DNA of 64,000 bases from Agrypnia vestita (GCA_016648135.1 JADDOH010009933.1:62001-126000); one strand, 5' to 3'; shown: positions 22,640 to 34,033, counted from the stretch's first letter. Notes: generated by a model from the sequence alone, not told the origin. Numbers and translations: made by a program.

Positions 22640-23570
22640 AATACTTGCTTATCTGTCCCCAGAAAAGTTAAACTTGTGTTTGGGGACAGGAGTACATGAT
22701 GCATTATATCTATGTATGTAAGAAAAAAAAGTAAATCAACGAGTATGAAGTATCATGTAAAGATAAATAGAAGGTAAACAGTATAATATAAGTATTAAAT
22801 GTGTAACGTGTATCTTTTCTATTTAAGTATATATATGTTCGAATGAATATATATATTTTTTAAAAGAAACGATAAGTGTAACGAAAATAATATAAAGGTA
22901 AAGTATACTATCGGGCATATCGAATATAATGTTAAGGAAAAATATGTAATAGATTAAGAATGATAAGTATAAGTATATAAATGGAATAGGAAATTATAAA
23001 AATCATAAAATAAAATAAATAAAAACGTTGCGAAAATTATCCAAAATTTATTGAACTGGGTACCTAAACTTTAACCCCAGCCAGCGAAACAAATCACACT
23101 TGTGAGAGAGTACATCTCTAGGTAAAGGTGTTCTCAATATTCTTTCAATACCCCATGTTTAAATTGGCATAAACGCCGAGGTAAAATTATGTTAGCGCAA
23201 ATAATTATTTGATCAATAAATCCATGTGATTTCTACTTCCAAACACGCACGTCTGAGCGCTGCGAGCGGACGGAAGCACTCGCGCTGCAAGTCAAAAATA
23301 TGTTTTAATTCGTATTGGCGATCTAAAAATATGTTAACGTTATATAACCGCGGACACAGAAGGCTGGTCAAGTAGGTTCGCTGCTCGCCGACGATTTTGC
23401 TTTCAAATAAAGCGAAAACGTTATGGTTATGTCACGATTTTATATTTATTTAGTGACTAAAATAAGTTTACTTTATGGTTTAAAATGAATACGACGTAAA
23501 TGATAGTTTTGGAATCATTAAACTGTTTGGAAAGACAATGTTCCAAAAATTGACACACATTTCGTAAGTA
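22640..23570. other. AT-rich sequence, no gene
   Basis: Contains a short hairpin (TGTCCCCA...TGGGGACA, 22655-22688) and otherwise only AT-rich stretches. A segment at 23230-23290 is locally GC-rich (CTGCGAGCGGACGG). Nothing is assignable. Confidence 0.35.
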
Positions 23571-23574
23571 TATG

Positions 23575-23667
23575 CAGGGTGTAACAGAACTAATCTACAC
23601 GTAAATTCCTGCCTTGATTATGAGCCGAAAATTTTCAAGCAACAATGACCTAATATCAATCGGTAAG
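23575..23667 (+). repeat. Dispersed repeat R2, head fragment
   Basis: Starts CAGGGTGT, then attcctgccttgattatgag, then caacaatgacctaatatcaa, matching the other R2 copies (24950 and 32420). It stops exactly where the foldback element 23668-23857 begins, so that element likely inserted into or replaced the rest. Confidence 0.7.
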
Positions 23668-23857
23668 GTACAGATACACATGCTTATTAGTAGCATGCCA
23701 CTTAGTGGCATGCTCATAAATCAACCGGCGGTTGTATGGCTAGTGGCATGCTCATTATTAGCAATGTGCGCACACACATGCCACTAATAAGCAAGGCCTA
23801 GAGAAGGTCGATACTGCGCATGCTCACGTGCCACTAAATAAGCATGTGTATCTGTAG
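23668..23857. mobile_element. Small foldback element
   Basis: Inverted ends GTACAGATACACATGCTTAT and its near-complement ataagcatgtgtatctgtag, about 23-25 bp. Several inner inverted copies of GTGGCATGC / GCATGCCAC make the whole 190 bp strongly self-complementary. Non-coding. Confidence 0.8.
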
Positions 23858-23899
23858 CTTTAAGGAGATTTGGGAGGCAAATAAAAACACTAGAAATTA

Positions 23900-24521
23900 A
23901 TTTAGTTTAATTTATTACCAAAGAAAGTCCTGGACACGTGTTAAATTTCAAAACCGTCCTTAATTTTGTAATCGCTTAATGCCTTCCGAACATTTCACAC
24001 ACTTATTATTAAAGAGTTCTTTAATTCGCACTAATTAACACTATTACTATTCCTTATATCACTTCTGATAAACTCCGTTCAATGTTCTCTCGTAGAAACA
24101 ATTCGCCCCGATTTCTTCTTTTCTTATTCACCTGCGCTGGTTTCACTTCCTAATATTGCGTGTTGTAATATCTCAAAACCCTGATTACACTGGTTCGCTC
24201 GGTAGAAGCACGAAGATGTCGCCTTGTTAACTTCACAAACTGAATTCTTCGAGCCCGCGTCGCGCGACTCCTTATACAGCACAATTTTCCCGAAAGATTT
24301 ATTCTAGAGGTATCGAGAAACATGTGGAATGTTCTAGGCTGTTCTGCCGTAAACTTTACCATGAAATTGAATGTGGTAGAATACTCCAGAGAGATAACGC
24401 GGTCACGGCTGAGTGACCCCGGATTGCGTGCGTAATAGTCCGCCGTCATGGTTAACTGCACGTTGTCGTGTGCGTCGATGTTTATTTTCAGCACTTTTAG
24501 TAGGTATTCAGTCTCGTTACA
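23900..24521 (-). repeat. LTR-like element, minus strand
   Basis: On the minus strand it starts TTGTAACGAGACTG (24521 downward), the same head as the LTR-like units at 48755 and 56302. It carries a TATA-like TGTATAAGGAG near 24276 and a later AATAAA near 23920. A 114-codon frame (24150-24494, minus) runs through it, but its composition and position suggest a chance frame in an LTR. No internal retroelement genes are next to it. Confidence 0.4.
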
Positions 24522-24949
24522 ACATATGTTTTTTCGCTTAAGACTATTGAAACAAATTGCAAGTTGCGATGCCCATAATTTTCGAGGCCTGTGGACAAAG
24601 ATTGAAACTATTTTTAAAACTAATTCAAAATGTTTTTGTAGCGATCTATTGAATGAAAATATTCACAAAAATCTTTTGGCCAATCCTGCTGCCGTTTTGA
24701 GTAAACGATCTTTGTTCTCGGGTCTCGTGAGAGGCCTATTTTTTCCTTGAATAAGAATGAGCGAAGAAACGGGTTTTTTGCTAAACTCTGTTGACAGATC
24801 AATTCACACACTTGACGACTCTCTCGGCCGGATTCTAAAAATCGCACTTTGAATCCCGCAATTGTTGAAAAATGATGTTATAAATTACTGCAATAATCAA
24901 CGAACAGAGCCACTAGACAAGGAATAAAATTAAAATGATAGGTCTATTA

Positions 24950-25200
24950 TACAGGGTGTCTCGTGGATTCCTGCTATGGTAATGAGTCGAAAAAGCAACC
25001 ATGACCTAATATCAATAGTCATGGAGATATCCGATATCAAAGTTTGCATTTATTTAATATTTCTGAATTACTTTATGCAGAAAGTTGAACAATCATCACA
25101 GTAACTTATCAAAAAATTTATTCGTTTTAATACAAGTCGAATAAAATGATGGAAACCTTGCAAAAATTTAAAATAATCTTTTTTACATTTTTACATAGAT
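24950..25200 (+). repeat. Dispersed repeat R2
   Basis: Starts ACAGGGTGTCTCGTGGATTC and contains the family words caaccatgacctaatatcaa, gagatatccgatatcaaagt and aatacaagtcgaataaaatg. Other copies: 23575, 27766, 32420, 45075, 46528, 49590, 57215, plus part at 37685. Class unknown; the CAGGGTGT head is shared by all complete left ends. Confidence 0.75.
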
Positions 25201-25384
25201 CCTACTTTGTTTTACTGATATTACTATGTTTTCGCGATATTTATGCATTGTTATATATATTTTTCTTCAAAATTTTGGTAATGTGTGGACGCATCTCTAT
25301 TTAAAAAAAATATACTGTTTAATAGTTGCACGAATAAAATGTTCAGATTTATTACAATAACGTAAATCTCATCTCATCTAATCT

Positions 25385-25615
25385 TCTTTCCCTTATACTA
25401 TTCGGGTCGGGGACCCATTGCATCGACAAGGCGCCTCCATTCGTCCCTGTCTCGCGCTGATTGTGCGGCCTCCGTTCATTGTAGTCCCATCCTTTCCTCA
25501 CACAGTTTCTGGAGTTGCCTCGCCCAACTGTGTCTGGGGCGGCCCACTGGACGTCTTCCCTCAGGAATCGCACTCAGTATTTTCCTAGGAATTCGGTCAT
25601 TAGACATTCTTAGTA
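25385..25615 (-). pseudogene. LINE-C C-terminal fragment, copy 2
   Basis: The minus strand reads RMSNDRIPRKILSAIPEGR, RPVGRPRHSWARQLQKLCEE and, after one stop and shift, AAQSARDRDEWRRLVDAMGP. This is the classic C-terminal end of RTE/jockey-type LINE polyproteins, in order and better preserved than copy 1. One stop lies in the linker. The gene's polymerase region is missing, as expected for 5'-truncated copies. Confidence 0.85.
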
Positions 25616-25740
25616 CGTATATATAACGTAAATGACATAAATATTTTTTATAGCACTTCTAAGCGTCTGGTGGAAGAAATGACCCGCGAATAGCGTCCTG
25701 CAATGATTAATGTGTGTATAATAATATTATACTATATTAT

Positions 25741-26325
25741 AGTGCTGTCCCGTTTGACATATTAAAAAATAAGGTGTGATATTTTTACGTTTTACTTACT
25801 CATTCTTTTGTACCTGTATTACCAGTAATTTTTATTTATTTTTCATTTATGTTTTTTTTGCAGCCATAAACATAAAGCCTTAAAAAAAAACAGTTGTTGA
25901 TATACAGAGCCTTGGGCCAATTAAAAGAAAACACATATTTGCAAGAGTATGTACAAGGATCGTGTTTTTATGTCCGTGTGTGTGTATGCGTTTTTATGTG
26001 TTCGTGTGTTTACGAGTATATTCACATGTGTTGGAGGAAATATGTCATCTCGCGAGTTTATTCGTAACGGATTTCGTAAACTGCTCAAAACTTAAATGTA
26101 AAATACTTATCAAGATCTGCAAAGGCCGTATCATAGATATCTAGAACATAGTCAATAATACAGTTTTTGCCGTAGTTTGTTCTCCAATGATTTAATTGAA
26201 AAGGCGTGGTGCTCTTGTTCGTTATCTGCCAAAATCCTCCGAGCTCAAATGTCATGATATCCAAAACTTATAGGGTACATCTACAGAAAATATTTCATTC
26301 TATAACCTAAGTCTGGCGGTCGCTG
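25741..26325. mobile_element. MITE family B copy 2, carrying an R4 insertion
   Basis: 25741-25826 matches the inner right arm of the MITE at 17358-17850, and 26220-26325 matches its outer right arm, ending CTGGCGGTCGCTGG. Between them lies about 340 bp of repeat R4 plus a short AT-rich piece. The left arm of the MITE is missing. The order shows R4 arrived after the MITE. Confidence 0.65.
25885..26219 (+). repeat. Dispersed repeat R4, copy 2 (nested)
   Basis: Shares cagagc.ttg..ccaatta, tttcgtaaactgctcaaaa and ggtgctcttgttcg with 19741-20090 (reverse) and 60225-60500. It also carries a (TG)-rich patch at 25970-26030 (gtccgtgtgtgtgtatgcg). Confidence 0.6.
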
Positions 26326-26610
26326 GCTCTTAGTCTATTGGTTCCTACTATCTGACGTGTCTCAGAGGCGAGAGGAAGTGTCGATATTACTTATTTTGCA
26401 AGAGTTGCGTCAGACTGCTCGGCGGAGAAAGGCGCGAGTAGATAAGTGAGAGAGAAGAAACAAACACACGTCACATAATCGCGCAGTTCTGGGGCCCGAT
26501 TCAGCGGAACCGGATTCATTCTTCATTCATTCTGCTATTCGAATTGATCCGATCCAACTGACGTATTATGAATACTGCATAGCAATATTGGGGATGTCAG
26601 ATCTTTATTC

Positions 26611-26954
26611 CAACATATTATCAATGACAACCATGGAATGTACGTAACTTTGAAATATGGATAAATAAGAACATTTACAATAAGTAGAGTCCATTCACTT
26701 TAGATGAGCCACTTGCATTAGTGTGAGTAACAGTCCGTTTACAAAATCTCGTAACTTTCTTTTTTTGATTAAATGACGCAAAAAATAAATATAAATATTA
26801 TTGAAGTTGGTTTAAAAAAGAATACAATTTCACAATTTACGTGTTACAGAGGGTTATTACTAATACTAATGCAAGTGGCTCATCTAAAGTGAATGGACTC
26901 TACGCTAAATTCCTGTGATTTTCAACATGAGAAACGCGTTTAACTTGCGTCGTA
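26611..26954 (+). repeat. Dispersed repeat R5, copy 1 (filled site)
   Basis: 26611-26683 and 26904-26954 match 27150-27266 base for base, apart from scattered changes. The match is interrupted here by a 220-bp MITE. Confidence 0.8.
26684..26903. mobile_element. MITE family C, 220 bp, perfect 39-bp inverted ends
   Basis: Both ends read GTAGAGTCCATTCACTTTAG inward, with 39 bp perfectly matched. The interior is AT-rich and non-coding. The paralogous empty site at 27150-27266 shows exactly where it inserted. The perfect arms argue for recent insertion. Confidence 0.9.
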
Positions 26955-27149
26955 GACAACAGAACTATATTGATTACCTAGGCGGTGCAATCTATCTAAT
27001 GTTAGTACTAAAACAACATCGATATTAACAGCTTAACCATTAATATATAGTATACATTAGTGACTTATATCGTATATCGTTATAACAACACATCATCAAT
27101 TTCCTTTGCATGATATTAGAAGAGTTATCACAATAAAATTATTTATCAT

Positions 27150-27266
27150 GTTGTTAATGACAACTACGGAATGTACATAACTTTGAAATATGCATAAATA
27201 AGAAAATTTACAATATGCTAAATTCCTGTAATTTTCAACATGAGAAACACGTTCACCTTGCGTCGT
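27150..27266 (+). repeat. Dispersed repeat R5, copy 2 (empty site)
   Basis: Aligns across the insertion point of MITE C: ttacaatatgctaaattcc here, against ttacaataa plus the MITE plus gctaaattcc at 26684-26903. Confidence 0.8.
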
Positions 27267-27289
27267 TTTTAATCGCCCTTGTGACGAAG

Positions 27290-27760
27290 ACCAAAGGTTG
27301 GTACGGTCTGCGGCCTGAAGGCGTTAAAGGAAAGGTTTGTTTATTATTTGAGGGAGGATGACATAAGTACGCCGATATTTAAATATATACTTCTATAAAT
27401 AATTATATGTAGAGATACATCACTACTAATACTATTCATCTTTACGTTTAAATTAAATAGCCAAGTCCGGTTTAACGATAAAATTTTATTACCAATAATT
27501 GCCAATAGTTATTTACTAGTTCTTAGGTATATTCCAGCAATATTTATGTTGCGGATAGAATGCATCTATTTTAATAAGCGGTAAAATTATATACATTAAA
27601 TGATAATATACGACTTTATCCATCATCTTGATTTTCTTTTACACCCATAAAAAAAGAAAAATGCCAAGCGCCAAACACGACTCTCAAAATAAAATATTAA
27701 ATGTTATTTTTTTAACAGTTCAGTTATCTCCTTATTTATCCTCATCTGGTCCTCATATAC
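27290..27760. other. AT-rich sequence, no gene
   Basis: Only short frames; nothing recognised. Confidence 0.35.
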
Positions 27761-27765
27761 ACACA

Positions 27766-27965
27766 GGGTATCTCGTAACTAGTAGCAAAAACTTCAGTGG
27801 AATCTTCTTCACTCAATTTTGAAAATAAAATATTCTTTACACTTCGGCTGAAGTGTCTACAATTACGGAGATATGCGACATCAAAGTTTGCATTTTTTGT
27901 TAATATTTCTGACTCATTTTCTTTAATACTTTGAACTATCATCAAAATTAATATTATTCTATTTT
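27766..27965 (+). repeat. Dispersed repeat R2
   Basis: Starts ACAGGGTATCTCGTAACTAG and contains cggagatatgcgacatcaaa and gaactatcatcaaaa. Truncated on the right compared with 24950-25200. Confidence 0.7.
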
Positions 27966-28414
27966 CCCATATTAATTGAGTCATTTAGATATTTAATTAT
28001 TAATTAAGTTTTATTTAATGAAATGTATGTTTTCGAAGTCCGTTATTATTATGAATATATTTAAATAAAAATAATAAAAATACGAAAGCCATGAATTGAA
28101 TATTACAATATTCTATTATAAACAAGGTTTTAATATACAATTTAATGAATAATATGTATTAAGTAACTACAATCGCGCATATTAAATAGGTGCCTACGGA
28201 TGAAAAATAATTTGATTTTTGACCGCTCCTGACATCTATCGGCAGATGATTGAATGTAAATGACAGTCATGAAACACACTGAAAGAAATAATATGTTAGT
28301 TGCTGAATTTTTCGTTATGGCGCTAGTGTTTTAAATTATATTTTACATACAATTTTTATTATTGAAATCAAAATAATAATCAATTAATAAATATTATTTT
28401 TATATATATATATA

Positions 28415-28870
28415 TGAGGGGTATAAAAGCAAAGGCAGCAATATCCCCCTGAGGTGCTTCTGAGATCAACACGAGAAACCTGTCACTAATTAATAAAATT
28501 TTCCCTGGAATCTATGAAACTTAGATAGGTACATCTTATTGAAAATAAATTTCTAAAAACAATTGCCATCTCAGTTTACTTTTTATAAGCGTGTACATAA
28601 AAATTTTAACTTTATATGTGGATATTGCTGTCTTTGCTATGAAGTTTTATATTAACAAAATCAAAATTTATCTAAATTTATTGTCTAAAATGAAAAAAAA
28701 AAGAAAATCGAAAAAGTTGTCTAAATTTAATGTGTAAAATTAATAAAAACAAAATCGACAGTCTACAATCGAAATCAACTGTCAATTTCTTATGAAGCGG
28801 CCATTTTGTCACGTGACACATCCTTGGAGTTTGGTCAGCTAGGTAGGTTGAAGTGGACATTGCTGGCTTT
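28415..28870 (+). repeat. MITE family A, long subtype, copy 1
   Basis: The left end GGGGTATAAAAGCAAAGGCA matches family A. The body (ccctgaggtgcttctgagat, aacctgtcac, cggccattttgtcacgtgac) matches 57988-58310 instead. The right end (acattgctggctttgctttt, near 28870) is a weak inverted copy of the left. Confidence 0.6.
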
Positions 28871-29072
28871 GCTTTTAATAATGATAGAATTCGATACATT
28901 GTGAATATATGTTTCCGATTTAAAAACAGATGAAGATTTCACAAAATTACAGGTCGTAAAGTAACACTGACACACATTTTCGAAGAGGTATGGAAGTTGT
29001 AGATATCTGGCTACATATTTTTATTGATAGAGGCTTGACCCTTGGCTATCGTATAAAGCCAAAGGCGAATAA

Positions 29073-29398
29073 AAAAACTAACCCAAAAAAAAACAAGTTT
29101 TTATTATACTCCCTTCCTCATTTAATCAGGTTTCGTGCTTACTGCATTCGTCGGGGTCTTTTGTAATGATTCCAATTTGAAATAACCATTATAATTTCGA
29201 AAAATCCAAAATTATACCATAATTATTAAAAAAAATTAAACGAAAAATTGTTACATCATTTTTATCGTCGCCACGGGTCTGCTTGCAAAGTTTCAGCTTA
29301 ATCGGATCACGGGAAAATGGTTGAAAATCGATTCACATTTTTTCCGGCAAAAAACAAACCGCAGACGCTACGAGTTAAAAGAAAGGGAGTAAAAACTA
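29073..29398 (-). repeat. Dispersed repeat R1, copy 7
   Basis: Minus-strand copy with both ends: actaacccaaaaaaaaacaa...CTCCCTTCCTCATTTAA on the left and ACGAGTTAAAAGAAAGGGAG on the right, around the GGATCACGGGAAAA core. Confidence 0.8.
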
Positions 29399-29487
29399 AA
29401 TATTATTTACTACATTATTAATAGATTGCTGGTGAGCCAAAAGTCTACTTGTCTGACTGTCTAATAATATTTTGAATGGTTATTTAA

Positions 29488-29615
29488 GGCACGAATATAG
29501 AGTCAATACTTAATACTTACTGATTTAAAGGTTAAAGTATGCTTCAAAAGCGTATTTTTGTAGCGTAGATACCTTTAAATCATATTAGTATTGACTTTAT
29601 TTGGACCTCAGTGTG
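29488..29615. repeat. Small foldback repeat D, copy 1
   Basis: Left arm gaatatagagtcaatactta...tttaaaggttaaagta and right arm (inverted) tacctttaaatcatattagt, attgacttta. About 128 bp, non-coding. A second copy around 30927-31645 is split by a hAT-like element. Confidence 0.65.
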
Positions 29616-29874
29616 GTTTTCCTTAAAAAAATTTTACCCTTTCGAATTCTATAAAACATACGATGTTTATTACAATAAGTCAATTGTAAAAGTGTCAAAG
29701 ATATAGAACTGACGCACTTGTAGAAGTAGATTAGGCGGTCTAGCCGCATGTAAAGTACCTATTCAGAGTATCGTAGACTCTAAGGAATCGAAAAAAAAAT
29801 TGCCTTAGGCACTTACTTAAATTTTTATACTAATTCGGGCGAGATTACAATCGAATCTTGATTAGCATGTAAGG

Positions 29875-30114
29875 ATGGACGTGCACACAAAGCTTGCCAC
29901 GAGCTCACAGGTTCCCGCGAGCGTGAAAACTTGTCATTTACACTGGCAAGAAATTAGCACCGTCTCTTCATCAGGGCATCTGCTATTCATATTAATTGCA
30001 TGCGCAAACATTACCGTGTTTGCTTATCTGAGTGATATTTGCAGAGATACCGTCGCTTGGACATTAGTCAGCCATTTGAGAAAAGTTTACCAATCTCCTT
30101 TGACGTGGCATTGA
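29875..30114 (+). CDS. Unrecognised 79-codon open frame with a hydrophobic segment
   Basis: Starts ATGGACGTGCAC and encodes a short protein with one hydrophobic run (LLFILIACANITVFAYL, about residues 36-52) that could span a membrane. No family motif, no clear signal peptide and no donor or acceptor site linking it to other exons. GC content is somewhat above the flanks, the only reason to list it. It may be a chance frame in non-coding DNA. Confidence 0.12.
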   Translation: MDVHTKLATSSQVPASVKTCHLHWQEISTVSSSGHLLFILIACANITVFAYLSDICRDTVAWTLVSHLRKVYQSPLTWH

Positions 30115-30119
30115 ATTAC

Positions 30120-30920
30120 CAGTACCTGCCGTAGTCAGTGGATATTGATATTGAAAGTTAGGCACAGATACGTAATTTGAATTTTAATTGTATTTTGTAT
30201 GGCATGAGACGTAGTTACTGTGGCGAAACATATGCCAAAAATATTATACCTTATGAATAACTTAAAATCTGTGTAAATCACAGAGATATATTTGTTCCGC
30301 GACAAAGGGTCCACTGACATTAGGTCTTAAGAGAAAGTCCCACGCGACAAAAAATCTACGTGTCAAGAGATGCACTTGACTAATATAAAGATTTACGCGA
30401 CAAAATGCCCACGCGACAATGATCCACGTGATTTAAATTACAGGTATGCTAAAAAGATGCACGAAATAACGCGACGTTCGTTATCATCATCATTACTTTC
30501 ACCACTACAACCCCTGGTGGGTCTAATAGAGATTTAAAAGCATCATAGCTGATCATGGAAAAATGGTGAGAGTTGCAAATAGTTTCGTAGGTCTAAAACT
30601 TTCAGACGGAATACTTAATCTTTGTAAATATTACTCCTGAGGGCACCATTCGACACGAACAAAATTTTCAACTAATTATTATGATTATATATTATATGTA
30701 CACGTGCGAACATTAAAATATTAATGAATATACATATCACGATTAGGTATACTCACGGTTGTGTATAATCATAGGTAATATACTACTAAGAAAAACATAA
30801 TCTTCCTAATGATATCAAAACTTGCATTGTCATCAAATAATAGTCAGTTATGTTGTAAACTTCTGATATACATTATAATATAGGTACATTTCATTATACT
30901 ATATTTTTTAAATTCGTCGG
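30120..30920. other. Unassigned sequence
   Basis: Includes a stretch at 30290-30430 with several loosely repeated cgcgacaaa-type words (acgcgacaaaa, ccacgcgacaat), perhaps a decayed minisatellite. No gene seen. Confidence 0.35.
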
Positions 30921-30926
30921 TCTTAG

Positions 30927-31645
30927 GCCCAAATATCGATTCCATACCTAAATGATTTACCTAAAGGTTAAAGTACGCTTTAAAAGTCTAATTTGTAATG
31001 CAAATTACGCTTTTAACCTTTAAATTAGAGATGTATCGAATATTCAGTTACTATTCGGTATTCGGCCTATTCGGCCCCTTTTTGGAGCATTCGGTATTCG
31101 GCCGAATATTGGCTTACTATTTGGCCGAATACCGAGTACCTAAAAACAGGGGAAAGAAATAAAAAAATAAATAATTAAACATGAAACTTTTATGGATGCC
31201 GAACATAACTGCATTCCAAGTTAGAGGATTAGTTAAATTTTTCGCTTATATAAAATTATTTATCTAAAAGATCAATGGAAATGTAACATACTTAACTGAG
31301 TTATTTTTCTAGGATATCAAAAAAAAAGTAATAGTTCGAAAGAGGTCTCAATAATTAAAAAAAAATTGATTGCAAATAAAATAACTAAAAACTGTTTGTT
31401 TACATCGCGTAATTGAGCATGTTATACCTGCACAAAACAAAACACTGTCAAGCGCAATTGGCGAAGCGTTGTGTCAGGCCAAATAGTTTAGCCGAATATT
31501 CGGCTATTCGGCCACGCTCCTGGCCGAATATTCGGCTATTTGGCCACGCTCCTGGCCGAATATTCGGTATTCGGCCTGAGGCCGATACTATTCGTTGCAC
31601 TTTAAATCATTAAGTATTGACTCTGTATTCGGGCCTTATACACGT
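30927..31645. repeat. Small foldback repeat D, copy 2, split by a hAT element
   Basis: Left part (30927-31025) contains atgatttacctaaaggttaa, agtacgcttt and the inverted acgcttttaacctttaaat. The right part resumes at 31600 as ctttaaatcattaagtattgactc, matching copy 1 at 29488-29530 in reverse. Removing 31026-31599 plus one target copy restores a continuous D unit. Confidence 0.7.
31026..31599. mobile_element. Non-autonomous hAT-like element, 574 bp
   Basis: Flanked by a perfect 8-bp direct repeat CTTTAAAT (31018-31025 and 31600-31607), the target length of the hAT superfamily. The ends (TAGAGATGTATCGAATA and its loose complement tactattcgttgca) fit the hAT form. Both margins are packed with ATTCGGC/GCCGAAT words in both orientations. 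The interior is non-coding. Confidence 0.8.
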
Positions 31646-31799
31646 ACATTTCCGTAATTAAACATGTTGTGAGAAATCTCAAGAAACTATTTTATCTACC
31701 AGCAGCCTTACTATATGGATGGAGTTTTGAAATATGTAAGCCTTCAAAATTGAAAAAAAACAATTAGTCAGATTTTTTAAAGAAAGGATATTTTTGTAA

Positions 31800-31860
31800 C
31801 AATTTTTTTTTATTTTATTTTTTTATTTTATTTTTTTTATTATTTTTTTTTTTTTTTACA
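31800..31860. repeat. T-rich low-complexity tract
   Basis: About 60 bp almost wholly T with single A interruptions (TTTTATTTTATTTT pattern). Confidence 0.85.
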
Positions 31861-32415
31861 TCTCAGACCCACAAAACATCACATTGATATTTGTCTGTAG
31901 GTGCATCAATACATATATATAAATAAATTGTATTTACCGGAAATACATTCATATTAATTAATTACAATAGATCTTATAAACTCAAATATAAATCAACAAT
32001 ACAATACAACAATACAAATATAATAAATATTGAAATAAAACGGATATCATATATACGAAGCGTATGGATGTAGAAGCGAAATACGACACTTACGACAAAT
32101 ACGAAATACGTTTCGCTTGAGTCGTATCACAGCGTCTTCAGGAGTTTGACCTCCCACCGCGGAGGTCAAGGACGGCCGTAGATTGTATGCACTAAGTGGA
32201 GGTGTGTCTTTGAAATGTGAAGGTTTTTAAGCTCTGACGATAAAAAGGGCAGGAATGGTTCCTGACGCAGACTTTATTTCTTCATAGCTGGGAACTATCC
32301 AAGCCACAGTTACAACACAATATGTTTCAACTCCCATTCGCCCTCAAAATTCTCAAAATCGGTGAGCATGCTCTCGAATTTGGCATATTTCAAGGTCATT
32401 TAAGACATAGTAAGT
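31860..32415. other. Unassigned sequence
   Basis: Contains a short inverted stretch around 32078-32125 (gcgaaatacgac...gtcgtatcac) and a GC-richer part at 32130-32190. No gene recognised. Confidence 0.3.
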
Positions 32416-32419
32416 ATAC

Positions 32420-32730
32420 AGTGTCTCATAACTAGTAGAAAAAACTTTACAGATGTATTTCTGCCTTAGTAATGAGTCGAAAATGTTAAAGCAACCATAA
32501 CCTTATACCAATAGTTTTGGAGATATGCGATATCAAAATTTGCACTTCTTTCAATATTTTTGATTTATTTTTTGCAAAAAGTTGAACTATCATTATAGTG
32601 ATTTATATCGATTGTGAAACATTCATTTACTTTAATACAAGTCAAATAGATTATTAACAACCATGTAAAAATAAAAATATAATTTTTTAGAAGGTTTATT
32701 TTATTTTATTTGAGTTATTTTGAATTATTT
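32420..32730 (+). repeat. Dispersed repeat R2
   Basis: Starts ACAGTGTCTCATAACTAGTA and contains atttctgccttagtaatgag, gagatatgcgatatcaaaat, and ttaatacaagtcaaatagat. Close to full length. Confidence 0.75.
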
Positions 32731-32744
32731 TTTAGTCTTACTCA

Positions 32745-33000
32745 GTGTACAAAATCGCTTCGGTAGGGAACTAGAGCCATCTTATGGCGAGATCGTCAAC
32801 TAATTTTCTATATGAAACATAAATTAATTGATTATGATGAATTGAAAAATAAGTACATCTTGAAAATTTATTCATGTACTCTCATCGAAAATACGCCTGG
32901 GTGCAAAATTTCCGCTCGATTGGACATTGGGAAGCAAGTGAAATATCGATTATAAGATTCGGTAACAGGTGAAGCTAATATAAGCGTGGTAAAATAGAAT
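32745..33000 (+). repeat. Dispersed repeat R3, copy 1
   Basis: Shares acaaaatcgcttcggtaggg, gagccatct.atggcgagatcgt, gcaaaatttc.gctcg and aggtgaagctaatataagcg with 60895-61140. It directly follows an R2 copy. Non-coding. Confidence 0.7.
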
Positions 33001-33386
33001 CCATTACAATGAGCATTCATAACAAATGTATGTCTCAAGCCTTTCTTGTGAATGAAAATTAATTTAAAAAAAATTAGTCCATCAGAACGTAGTTTTCATT
33101 ATAAATCCTTCATATGCGAGTTTCAGCTTGTTTACAATTTGATTACGTCTAGATTTTCATGCCACTCCAACACTTTGAAGTGTCAATGTCTTTTTAGGTT
33201 TAACTGTTAGATAATACGCAGTAAATATCCATTCTGAAGTCACAATTTTAAAGTTTTTTTCACATTTTTAATTCACAACAAACAAAATCATTTTACAGAT
33301 TAACAATAAGCTTTTTTGTAGCAATTTTAAATAAAGAGATCAATTCTAAAGTGTACATGATTTAAATAATTTTAGAATAGTACCGG

Positions 33387-33775
33387 AAGTGTAGTGCCCA
33401 CTACAAACTACACACACTTCAAAGTTATTGAAATTACATACTTCAAATACTACACTCCATTTTAAAGCAAACACTACACACACTTCAAAGTTATTGAAAG
33501 TAATGAGTACATAATTTTTGGAAATCGAATTTTTTTGTATAATTTTCTTGGCGACCTTTTTTTTTGGTCGCCAAATGTTACTTTGAGAAAAATTTCGGCA
33601 ATATTGATATGTTTTTTCCGGCTCTCTTTTTTTTAGTTATATTGTAGTACTTCAATTGCTTCACACTTTATTAGTTCTACAATTACTTCACTTCATTAGT
33701 ACTACAATTTCGCAGTACCTACTACAATTAGTTCACTTCATGTAGTTTGTGCTACAAATGTAGTGTTCACTTTGT
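33387..33775. repeat. Inverted-repeat region rich in GTAGT/ACTAC words
   Basis: The left end (AAGTGTAGTGCCCACTACAA, actacacac) and right end (GTAGTTTGTGCTACAAATGT, agtgttcacttt) are loose inverted copies. Direct repeats (actacacacacttcaaagtt occurs twice, 33410 and 33472) lie inside. Probably a non-autonomous DNA transposon; no clean target duplication is seen. Confidence 0.5.
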
Positions 33776-34033
33776 AGGCTTCAAACTGGTGAACGTGTGT
33801 GGGTTGTAGTCTTCATTTTGAATTGTAGTTTTTCCCTTCGCTAATGTGTAGGTATGTGAGATCCCAAGTGTATGTAAGAATTCATTGTCATGGACATCAA
33901 GTCGATGTGCAAAATTTCGGCTCGATTTGATGTTAATTTTCAATTCCAAGATTTTTCCACAATCAAGATGGGCGGTGAACTTGATAGGTATATAGAATTA
34001 AATAAAATAATTTAAAAAAATTAAAACACTTAC

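Noticed and set aside
22640..22690. Short TGTCCCCA hairpin as a regulatory element
   Set aside because: Only an 8-9 bp stem, with no supporting context.
24150..24494. 114-codon minus-strand frame as a gene
   Set aside because: It falls inside an LTR-like unit with a TATA box and polyadenylation signal and has no recognised motif.
30290..30430. CRISPR-like or minisatellite array from recurring cgcgacaaa words
   Set aside because: The words vary in spacing and sequence, and nothing else suggests a CRISPR. At most it is a decayed minisatellite.
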